NCBI GenBank assembly: GCA_033720735.1
Contig: JAWWBX010000006.1
Location: forward strand, 1-39,463
Length of the DNA stretch: 39,463 bases
Direction: 5' to 3'
Source of the DNA: B8-G4 sp033720735
Lineage (GTDB): Bacteria > Bacteroidota > Bacteroidia > Chitinophagales > Saprospiraceae
Below, one piece after another: positions 32,679-39,463 of this stretch. The notes below the pieces were generated by a model. The model searched no databases. It had not been told where the DNA came from and was given only the letters and a program-made list of their open reading frames with translations. The position numbers and the translations under genes are program-made. Numbering within the stretch: the stretch's first letter is position 1; every line of letters begins with the position of its first letter.

Positions 32679-34756
32679 CCTTCGATGTCTTTATCCGCCT
32701 GAAGCTCAATTCGCCCGACCCGCTGTTTGACACCCAACCGGGCCAGCAGGCGCCCATTGAGTCCATTACCGCATGGCATGGGACGCCGGCAGCACTGTTT
32801 GCGGAGATGGCGCGGGGGACGGCCTCCCACGTGGTCTTCCTCGATGCACCCCTGCAGGAGAAACCCTTCATCTGGGACCTGATCCCCAGGATCAACACCG
32901 CGCTGGGTGGTGAGGTCCCATTTACGATCAACTGCCCGGCATTGGAGGCAGTCTATGGCGTAGAGCCCGGTGCGACAGAAACCAGTCGTTGGCCGGTCTG
33001 GCTGCTGGTGCTGCCGCGCACCCTATTTGCACAATTGCCGTCCGACAAGTGTGATTACCACACCCTGGAATTTGCCTTGCTTGAATTTGCCTCTCTCTCA
33101 GCAATACCTGTCCGCATTGTGGGGGAGGCCATCGATTTGTTCGATCCCATGGAGTGGGCGTCAAAACTCGTCCTTCAGCACAAGGAGACGTTGGCTGGTG
33201 ACTATCAGAAATACCGGGAGAGGAACCGGGCCGCGGAGCTGGTGCCGCCACAATTCAGAGTGGAAACCCATTACCGGACGGTCTCGCTTGAAGCATTTCC
33301 ACCCGCTACTGCAACGCCCAGGTTGAGTGTGATCTGTCCGGTCTTCAAATCGTCCTTTATCCGGCAACTGGTCGATTCAGTGTGTCGCCAGACCTATGCT
33401 CACTGGGAGTTACGCCTGGGTATCGACGGACCTCCACCCGAAGAACTTGACAGGATCACAGACCAACTTGCGACTTTCAATGATCCGCGGATCGTCACAT
33501 TCATTCAGGAAAACCGGGGAACGGGGCCCACGCGTCAGCGCCTGGCCCAGGAGGCGACGGGGGATTTCGTAGTGACCATCGATGACGATGATATGCTCAT
33601 GCCGGATGCCCTGATGCTGTTTGCACGCGCAATTGCCGGCACTCCAGGCGGACAGGTCTTCCGTGGTGGTGCCCGGTTGGTGGGATTGACAGATCTGCGC
33701 ATGCCGCAAAACAAGCGATTCCTGATCAACGGTATCGCTAACGATCCATTTGAAGCCACACAACCATATGCCATCGACAGACAGCTGCTGTTATCGATGG
33801 GGGGCTACGAATGGGATGCTTCGATCTACAATGCGGGAGAGGACACCATGCTGTTTCACCGGCTTGATCAGCGGGGGATTCCGGTGTACCTGATCCCCGA
33901 GGTGATCTATTTGCGTCGACTCTCTACGCAAAACCTGACACTTTTCTTTCAGCCCGAAGACGCGCTGGGTCATTTCAGGAATCTGGATGCACACTTCTGT
34001 CCTGCAGGCTGGGAAAACCGGAAGCGCCGCTTCGACCTGGATCAACCGGGGACCAAGGGCCAGCTTAAAGGAGTACAGCTGTCCGGCCATTTTCAACGTG
34101 CAATCGCAGAATATCGCCACCACTCGGCAGCAGGAGCAGTGGTGACTGCGACCAGGTTCTATCAATACCAGACACTGGGAGACCTGAAGGACTTTGTCAT
34201 TGACCTGGCGCTCATTGACCAAGCGTCTCCGCCGTATCGTAAGCATGATCCCGTGGGAACAAGTGAAGACAGCAAAGGCCTTTCCATCACCACGGTCCAT
34301 GAAATTGCCGCTGCTCTTGCTGATGGACCTCGCCGCACGATTGTGCTGTGTGGGTCTGTCGATTCTGGTCTGCCGCACGATCTGATCGGGATGATCGGGA
34401 TCCTGCAGGGTGCCGGGCAGCGTGTCGTCCTGCATCTGGACGGGACGCCGGATCCTGAAATACGAGAGGCACTGTCAGGCGTGCATATCAGACATTATCA
34501 AGTCCAGTCGATCTCACCTGGCCAGGTTGCCGCACCGGCCGAGGAGGCCAATGTGTGCCCCATTGCCAAATCTCGTATCTATGTGGCCCACAACGGCGAA
34601 ATGTTGTTGTGTGGCATGAGCCGGGCAAGTGATGCCAGCAGGGGCCGCATCGCAGGGAAAGACCTTGAACAGATGCATTTTGATACACTGCTGGATTACG
34701 TGCGTGGCCAGTACCGTACAGTTTGTGCCGGGTGCGCGTTTTGCCCGGAATTGTAA
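32675..34756 (+). CDS. GT2 glycosyltransferase fused to a radical-SAM/SPASM-like remnant (693 aa)
   Basis: Three parts. Residues 1-200 have no clear family, though HVVFLDAPLQEKPFIWDL resembles a worn GT-A metal region. Residues 215-470 are a GT2 domain (LSVICPVFKSSFIRQL, FIQENRGTGPTRQRL, VTIDDDDMLMPDAL near 302-314, YNAGEDTMLFHRL). Residues 540-693 resemble the end of a radical-SAM protein: TIVLCGSVDSGLPHDLIG followed by QRVVLHLDGTPDPEI mimics the GGEP-strand and TNG-strand spacing, and then a SPASM/twitch-type set of cysteines: C628-x12-G-x4-C646, then C684-x2-C687-x2-C690 at the very C-terminus. No CxxxCxxC motif is present anywhere, so it should not cleave SAM. It could bind an iron-sulfur cluster or zinc. 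It overlaps the previous gene by 4 bases and precedes another large GT by 13. Confidence 0.8.
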   Translation: MTFDVFIRLKLNSPDPLFDTQPGQQAPIESITAWHGTPAALFAEMARGTASHVVFLDAPLQEKPFIWDLIPRINTALGGEVPFTINCPALEAVYGVEPGATETSRWPVWLLVLPRTLFAQLPSDKCDYHTLEFALLEFASLSAIPVRIVGEAIDLFDPMEWASKLVLQHKETLAGDYQKYRERNRAAELVPPQFRVETHYRTVSLEAFPPATATPRLSVICPVFKSSFIRQLVDSVCRQTYAHWELRLGIDGPPPEELDRITDQLATFNDPRIVTFIQENRGTGPTRQRLAQEATGDFVVTIDDDDMLMPDALMLFARAIAGTPGGQVFRGGARLVGLTDLRMPQNKRFLINGIANDPFEATQPYAIDRQLLLSMGGYEWDASIYNAGEDTMLFHRLDQRGIPVYLIPEVIYLRRLSTQNLTLFFQPEDALGHFRNLDAHFCPAGWENRKRRFDLDQPGTKGQLKGVQLSGHFQRAIAEYRHHSAAGAVVTATRFYQYQTLGDLKDFVIDLALIDQASPPYRKHDPVGTSEDSKGLSITTVHEIAAALADGPRRTIVLCGSVDSGLPHDLIGMIGILQGAGQRVVLHLDGTPDPEIREALSGVHIRHYQVQSISPGQVAAPAEEANVCPIAKSRIYVAHNGEMLLCGMSRASDASRGRIAGKDLEQMHFDTLLDYVRGQYRTVCAGCAFCPEL

Positions 34757-34769
34757 TTGAGACCAGAGC

Positions 34770-36833
34770 ATGAAGGATACATCGACACTTTTTTACCAGT
34801 GGCATTTTCCACAAGCGGATGTGAATGCCATGACGGATGCGGACCGCATGAAGGCCCTGCACGGCTTTGTTGAGCGGGTCCGGCATTGGTCCGACCATGT
34901 AGCCAAAGAGGCCAATCCGGATGAGCCGATGATCTCGATCGAGATACCCGTGTTCAAAGGGAGCTGGCTCATGCCCTGTGTCGAATCGGTCTTACATCAG
35001 TCCTCGAGCCAATGGCGACTGTATCTGTGGTGGGATGGCGGGGATCATCTGTCGCGCACGATCCTGGAGATCCTGGACGCGCTCAACAGCCCCAAGATCA
35101 AAGTGTTTTTTGCTGAAAACCAGGGGATCGCCAAGGCACGGCAGGCACTGAGTGAAGCGTCGCAGGAAGACTATATCATGCCGGTCGATGATGATGATCT
35201 GCTCCATCCGGGAGCCGTCGAGTCCATGCTCGAAATGGCCGTCAGCAAACCCTGGTTTGGCGTCATCCGGGCCAGGCGGAAATACATCGATGGCAACGGC
35301 AACTTTCTTGACATGGAGGATTGGTTCCCGTTTGAGAAACGCCATTACCAGTACGGCATGGTCCAGGATCTGAACAACCATTGCCAGCCATATCTGCTGT
35401 CACGACGCGCCTACACCCAGACCACAGGCTGGGAAGGGTTCGATGATTTTCAGCAGGCGGGGGAAGATTGTGATATCTACCTCAAACTGGAAGAGAAGGG
35501 ATCAGTGGAGTTGCTTGACCTCCCGCTCTACTTCTACCGGCTCAACGATTATCGTCACAGCCTCAAGCTGACTGCCAGGGGTGGGTACGAGATGTGGCGT
35601 CGGCTCGCTGACAAGACCATTGAACGGATCGGCCTGCCGTTGCGACGGATCAATGAGAAACCTCCGTTTGAATACGAAAGGCTGCCAGTAGCACCTCCGG
35701 ACATCAGTCAGATGGATGTTGTCATTGCCTTTTACGAATCGGATGAACAGGAGCTTGACTATGTGCATCGCAGGGTGATTGCATCCAAAGAATTCCGGTT
35801 TATCGAACTCGATGAACAACGCTCATTCAGCCAGACCATGCCGGCAGCGATGGCCCCGTGTTCGCGCATTGAATTGATGTGTGTATTGCACAAGCCGTTC
35901 GATGGCACACTGCACATCCGGTTTGCCGACCCTCAGACAAACGAGGTCGTGATGGAAGGCAAGCGCACGCTGAAGCACAAGGAAGGCGGAAAGACCGGCC
36001 TGACCACGATCAACGTTCCAATGGAAAACCACCGTGCACCGGCGGCCGGGATGCTGAGCTGCACGATCAGCTGCCAGCCCGACAATCCTGCGGATGCACA
36101 CTTCAGCATTGTCGTACAGGAGGATGACCAGGGAAATGAACTTGCCTCCATGCGGCTGTTCCGCAATAGCCCGGGGTATTCGCGGAGTATGCTCGACCGT
36201 TGCGTTGCCTCGATCAAGGCCTGCGGGGTGACTGACGACGCCATTCATATCGTCAATAAGAAGCAGTCTGCTGCTGCCAATCGCAACGAAGGCTACTACC
36301 GGACCACCAGACCGTATGTCTGTTTTGCCGATGACGACATTGAGGTGGCCGACCTGCAAGCCCTGGAAAAACTGTTGCAAATCATGCACGAAACCGATGC
36401 AGCAGTGATCGGACCGCGGCTCACGACAGACATCGGCACGATCTTTTGTGCTGACCCCTATTTCGCAGAGAACATGACGCCCAAGCCCCGTGGACTGGGA
36501 GAGCCGGTGGGGGACCAGTACCGCTATATTCGCGAGGTGCCCTGGCTTCCGTCAACATTGATCATTTGCCGCACGGAGGCCATCCGGGCGGTCGGTGCAT
36601 TTGATGAGGGCTATGTCGGCAGCCAGATGGAAGACACCGACTTCTGTCTCAAGGTGCGCCAGCGCGACCTGAAGTGCGTCTATGCGGGGACGGTGGATAT
36701 CGTCCACTACAATCATCAGAGGAATGACCACTTTGCCCTCAATTTTGAGCGCTTTGCAGGGCGATGGGGAGACTATCCTGAACTGTTTACGTCGATCGGC
36801 GATGATGCCGATTTCTTTGACGCGGAGGAGTAA
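34770..36833 (+). CDS. Large glycosyltransferase with two GT-A parts and a beta-rich insert (687 aa)
   Basis: Residues 50-290 form a GT2 domain (ISIEIPVFKGSWLMPCV, FFAENQGIAKARQAL, IMPVDDDDLLHPGA near 136-149, QAGEDCDIYLKLEEKG), close to that of the preceding gene. A second GT-A-like part begins near 312 (MDVVIAFYESDEQE), is interrupted from about 340 to 455 by a beta-strand-rich stretch (FDGTLHIRFADPQTNEVVMEG, given in part) of carbohydrate-binding appearance, and resumes near 460 (MRLFRNSPGYSRSMLDRCV, VCFADDDIEVADL near 516-528, YVGSQMEDTDFCLKVRQRD). Sugar specificity is unknown. It ends the rightward glycan group; its TAA abuts directly the stop of the convergent AlgJ/X-like gene, with no room for a terminator. 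Confidence 0.85.
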   Translation: MKDTSTLFYQWHFPQADVNAMTDADRMKALHGFVERVRHWSDHVAKEANPDEPMISIEIPVFKGSWLMPCVESVLHQSSSQWRLYLWWDGGDHLSRTILEILDALNSPKIKVFFAENQGIAKARQALSEASQEDYIMPVDDDDLLHPGAVESMLEMAVSKPWFGVIRARRKYIDGNGNFLDMEDWFPFEKRHYQYGMVQDLNNHCQPYLLSRRAYTQTTGWEGFDDFQQAGEDCDIYLKLEEKGSVELLDLPLYFYRLNDYRHSLKLTARGGYEMWRRLADKTIERIGLPLRRINEKPPFEYERLPVAPPDISQMDVVIAFYESDEQELDYVHRRVIASKEFRFIELDEQRSFSQTMPAAMAPCSRIELMCVLHKPFDGTLHIRFADPQTNEVVMEGKRTLKHKEGGKTGLTTINVPMENHRAPAAGMLSCTISCQPDNPADAHFSIVVQEDDQGNELASMRLFRNSPGYSRSMLDRCVASIKACGVTDDAIHIVNKKQSAAANRNEGYYRTTRPYVCFADDDIEVADLQALEKLLQIMHETDAAVIGPRLTTDIGTIFCADPYFAENMTPKPRGLGEPVGDQYRYIREVPWLPSTLIICRTEAIRAVGAFDEGYVGSQMEDTDFCLKVRQRDLKCVYAGTVDIVHYNHQRNDHFALNFERFAGRWGDYPELFTSIGDDADFFDAEE

Positions 36834-37934
36834 TCACCGCGCAAGGAATTCGAGCAGCCGCTCACCCATCACCTGGAGTACAACGTCCGGCTGCTCGGCA
36901 CGGGTGATCTCTTCGTTTTCCACCGCTGACCACACGTAAACGGATTCGCCAAAGGACTTCTTGAGGTAGTGCAGCAGGATCGCTGAAAATGAATCGCGAT
37001 AGACCAGGAGCTTTTTCCCACCGGGATTGCACTGGTAGCGGATCTCCCACAGATTGGAGGCGAGTGGAAAGTGTGACGGCACTTCGAGCCGCCGGGGCAG
37101 TTCGGTACACGTTTCGGTGATCGCCAGGACCGTGTCGGGTTCAACAAAGTCCATGTTGATCATCTGGGTCAGATCACCCCAGCGGTCAACCGGCACGCGC
37201 TCCAGGTCCCGGAGTTGAAGCATATCCAGTGCGGGGTCATCCATCCTGAGCCGTTGCATCAGGTAGAGGTAGCCGATAAACGCGCCCTTGTAGTTCCAGT
37301 GTGAGTCGGTCTGATAGTAGATTTGAAACTGCTCCTTGGCCTCTTCGAATATGGCACGCAGATCGATGATCTCAAGATTGATCCGCTCCTTGAGATAGCG
37401 CTGCACCTGGTCGAGCTTGGTGACTCCGGTCTCGTTGTGAACGTAATCCGGAAGGTGCTCGGGGTAGATCGTGTGCTTGTTGGGAACCACCATGAGGTAG
37501 TACGACGCGCCTTGTTGCTGTAGACGTTGCCTGGTCTGCTGTACTTGGATCGCCACCTTTTCCAGCTCCGCGCGTGTAAACGTATCCAGGCCCATCGTCT
37601 CCCTGACCACGCCATTGAGATCGTTTCCTCCGAAGAGCCAGTCGTCCTTGCCAACCACCACTTTATGCGGTAACGGTGAGACACCCAGGGCATGATACTT
37701 GAATCGGCTGTACCCGGAAAACAACAGGTTGCGCAGCCCGAAATTGTCCTGATAGTAGGCGTCGTACTGATCGACGAACCGCTCGAATTGCGGAAACTCG
37801 TAAGCAGGCAAACTGGCCAGTTCCCGTTTTTCACTCACCGTCCAGTTCTTACTGAATCCTGTAAACTGGTCAATGGTCGGCAGGATCAGGATGATCAGGA
37901 ATCCGAAGAGCAGGAATGTGTGACGCGGGTTCAT
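36834..37934 (-). CDS. AlgJ/AlgX-like SGNH acetyltransferase (366 aa)
   Basis: Resembles the periplasmic O-acetyltransferases of alginate and related polysaccharides. Residues 1-24 form an N-terminal membrane anchor or signal (FLLFGFLIILILPTIDQF). The catalytic Asp-x-His is D210 and H212 in QTDSHWNYKGA; the nucleophile is S315 in VYRDSFSAI, with a spacing like that in AlgJ and AlgX. WLFGGNDLNG and VVPNKHTIYPEHLP are also family-typical. It would take acetyl groups handed across the membrane by the MBOAT protein and place them on the exported polysaccharide. Its start lies 3 bases after the MBOAT stop, so the two form an operon. It is tail-to-tail with the last glycosyltransferase. Confidence 0.88.
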   Translation of the reverse strand: MNPRHTFLLFGFLIILILPTIDQFTGFSKNWTVSEKRELASLPAYEFPQFERFVDQYDAYYQDNFGLRNLLFSGYSRFKYHALGVSPLPHKVVVGKDDWLFGGNDLNGVVRETMGLDTFTRAELEKVAIQVQQTRQRLQQQGASYYLMVVPNKHTIYPEHLPDYVHNETGVTKLDQVQRYLKERINLEIIDLRAIFEEAKEQFQIYYQTDSHWNYKGAFIGYLYLMQRLRMDDPALDMLQLRDLERVPVDRWGDLTQMINMDFVEPDTVLAITETCTELPRRLEVPSHFPLASNLWEIRYQCNPGGKKLLVYRDSFSAILLHYLKKSFGESVYVWSAVENEEITRAEQPDVVLQVMGERLLEFLAR

Positions 37935-37937
37935 GGG

Positions 37938-39365
37938 TCAGAATCTGAAGTAAATGAATGGGTTATAGGCATCCGCCGCGATATAGGAGGCCGACACGAC
38001 CAGCAGGGTGAGTAGCACCACCTGGAAACCCAGGCGCAAAGCACCACGGCCCCAATGAGTGATCAGGGCTGACTCTGTGACCCACCGTTTGACGGTGTGG
38101 TAGACCGGCATGCTAAACACGATCCCGGCGATGCCGATGATCAGCATTTCCACATTCATGAATGCATGCACCCCTTCGACGCCAAACCCGTTGGCGCCGT
38201 AAAGAACACCGTAGTACTTGACCGCATGGCCAAGTCCTTCGATGCCGAAGAGCACCAGGCTCATGCTGAAGAACCAGAGCAGGTAGAAATGCGAAAGCGG
38301 CCGCCACTGACGCATCAGCCACTTTTCCAATCCCAGGCGCTCAACCACCAGAAACACACCGTGGAAAATACCGAAGAGGATGAAGTTCCACGATGCGCCG
38401 TGCCAGAAGCCGCAGAGGACGAAGACGATGAACAGGTTGATGTATACCCGCCGTGCACTGACGCGGCTCCCGCCCAGCGGGATGTACAGGTAGTCGCGCA
38501 GCCACGTCGAGAGCGAGATATGCCACCGACGCCAGAAGTCACGGACCGAGCGTGCGATGTACGGGTAGTTGAAGTTTTCGAGGATGTCGAAGCCGAGCAT
38601 CTTGCCCAGGCCGATCGCCATGTCGGAGTATCCGGCAAAATCGAAGTAAGCATGCAGTGTATAACAGATGATCCCCAGCCAGGCCATCCCCATCGACAAA
38701 CTTTCCACGGGCTGCGTGAACGCTTCATTCGAAATGATACCGAAGGTGTTGGCCAGGATCATTTTCTTGGAAAGTCCGATAATGAAGCGTTCGATGCCCT
38801 CGGCAAACTTGGACACACTTTCGCGCCGGCCGCGCAACTGATCGTGGATGTCGCGGTACCGCACGATCGGTCCGGCGATCAACTGGGGAAACATCGTCAC
38901 GTAGGTCGCGAAGTCCAGGAAATTACGGTTGGCCTTGACCACGCCACGGTATACGTCGATAGTGTACGACATGGTCTGAAAGGTGTAGAAACTGATACCC
39001 AGCGGCAGGACAATACGTGGCAGATTGATCACATCCTGGTTGGAGACACCCAGCCAGGTCATCAGGGCGTTGAAGTTGTCGAATGCAAAATTGGCGTACT
39101 TGAAATACGCCAGCAACGACAGGTTGACAATGAGTGAGGTCAGCAGTCCTGCGCGTCGCTTGCCATTCTCGATCGCCAGCCCGCAGAAGTAGTCCACCAC
39201 GGTCGAGGTGAGCATGACCAGCACGATCTCCATTTCGCCCCACGCATAGAAAAAGAGGCTGGACGCGAGTACCACCACGTTGCGGCCGGACCGGGGCACC
39301 ACGTAGTACAGCAGTAACACTGCCGGCAGGAACAGGAACAGGAAAATGGCACTACTGAATAACAT
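37938..39365 (-). CDS. MBOAT-family O-acyltransferase, AlgI/DltB-like (475 aa)
   Basis: A multi-helix inner-membrane protein that passes acyl groups (typically acetyl from acetyl-CoA) to the periplasm for polysaccharide modification. The N-terminus, LFSSAIFLFLFLPAVLLLYY, is typical of AlgI. FPQLIAGPIVRYRDI, DFAGYSDMAIGLGKMLGF, FWRRWHISLSTWLRDYLYIPLGG and LCGFWHGASWNFILFG follow in family order, the last with the catalytic histidine H322. About ten or more membrane segments are present. Length (475 aa) is normal. It leads a two-gene operon with the AlgJ/AlgX-like protein. An AlgF-type third protein is not present, as in many non-alginate systems. Confidence 0.95.
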   Translation of the reverse strand: MLFSSAIFLFLFLPAVLLLYYVVPRSGRNVVVLASSLFFYAWGEMEIVLVMLTSTVVDYFCGLAIENGKRRAGLLTSLIVNLSLLAYFKYANFAFDNFNALMTWLGVSNQDVINLPRIVLPLGISFYTFQTMSYTIDVYRGVVKANRNFLDFATYVTMFPQLIAGPIVRYRDIHDQLRGRRESVSKFAEGIERFIIGLSKKMILANTFGIISNEAFTQPVESLSMGMAWLGIICYTLHAYFDFAGYSDMAIGLGKMLGFDILENFNYPYIARSVRDFWRRWHISLSTWLRDYLYIPLGGSRVSARRVYINLFIVFVLCGFWHGASWNFILFGIFHGVFLVVERLGLEKWLMRQWRPLSHFYLLWFFSMSLVLFGIEGLGHAVKYYGVLYGANGFGVEGVHAFMNVEMLIIGIAGIVFSMPVYHTVKRWVTESALITHWGRGALRLGFQVVLLTLLVVSASYIAADAYNPFIYFRF

Positions 39366-39463
39366 GGTCCTTTGAGAGAGCTGTGCCCGGAAAAAAGCAC
39401 AATCTATTTCAATCTTCAGATTCTCACAATTTTCATTTGCGTTTGAGCGACTACATTTACCGC
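39366..39463. other. Upstream region of the MBOAT operon, window end
   Basis: 98 bases with no credible gene. On the minus strand a TAGATTGT lies about 35 bases before the MBOAT start, a poor two-mismatch match to TAnnTTTG, so no promoter is called. Confidence 0.4.

Noticed and set aside
38097..39137. 346-residue open frame antisense to the MBOAT gene
   Set aside because: Its His/Asp/Gln-rich translation is the mirror of membrane-helix codons; the MBOAT frame is certain.

Overview
The window looks like a chromosomal segment of a member of the Bacteroidota, possibly Saprospiria-like. The pointers are several matches to the Bacteroidota -7 promoter element TAnnTTTG just upstream of genes, the general lack of strong Shine-Dalgarno sites, tandem OmpH/Skp genes, and a very large metallophosphoesterase/outer-membrane-barrel protein of a kind I associate with this phylum. 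The taxon call is inference; there is no rRNA or other marker gene here. I found no tRNA, rRNA, insertion sequence, phage gene or CRISPR array.

Positions 1-17,900 are mostly housekeeping and metabolic genes. They include ftcD and hutH (two steps of histidine breakdown, in separate transcription units), an acidic orphan protein, an MscS-type channel, a 1209-residue exported phosphoesterase-like/barrel protein, two tandem OmpH-like periplasmic chaperones ending in a strong terminator, two tandem GT2 paralogues, a PLP-dependent decarboxylase, a penicillin-acylase-family hydrolase, a DUF998 membrane protein, and two tandem short single-stranded-DNA-binding proteins preceded by a 10-bp periodic repeat.

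Positions 17,925-36,833 form a large surface-glycan locus. A leftward group holds a GT2, a sulfotransferase with a coiled coil, a second GT and, unexpectedly, the DNA repair gene tag. A divergent rightward group holds a TylF-like O-methyltransferase, a VanZ-like membrane protein, an ABC-2 polysaccharide-export permease (no ATPase partner in view), a second and different sulfotransferase, and then six successive glycosyltransferase or related genes. Several of these are large multidomain proteins. Stop/start overlaps or very short gaps link many neighbours. Together they suggest an exported glycan, probably methylated and sulfated.

Positions 36,834-39,365 carry, on the opposite strand and tail-to-tail with the glycan genes, an MBOAT acyltransferase and an AlgJ/AlgX-like SGNH protein. 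This pair would transfer acyl (probably acetyl) groups to an exported polysaccharide.

The most unusual protein is the glycosyltransferase at 32,675-34,756. Its C-terminus looks like a remnant of a radical-SAM barrel plus a SPASM/twitch-type cysteine cluster, without the CxxxCxxC that would bind the SAM iron-sulfur cluster. Other points of interest are the helically phased repeat before ssb, a CRP-like palindrome in the hutH/ompH intergenic region, and the eroded metal site of the phosphoesterase-barrel protein.
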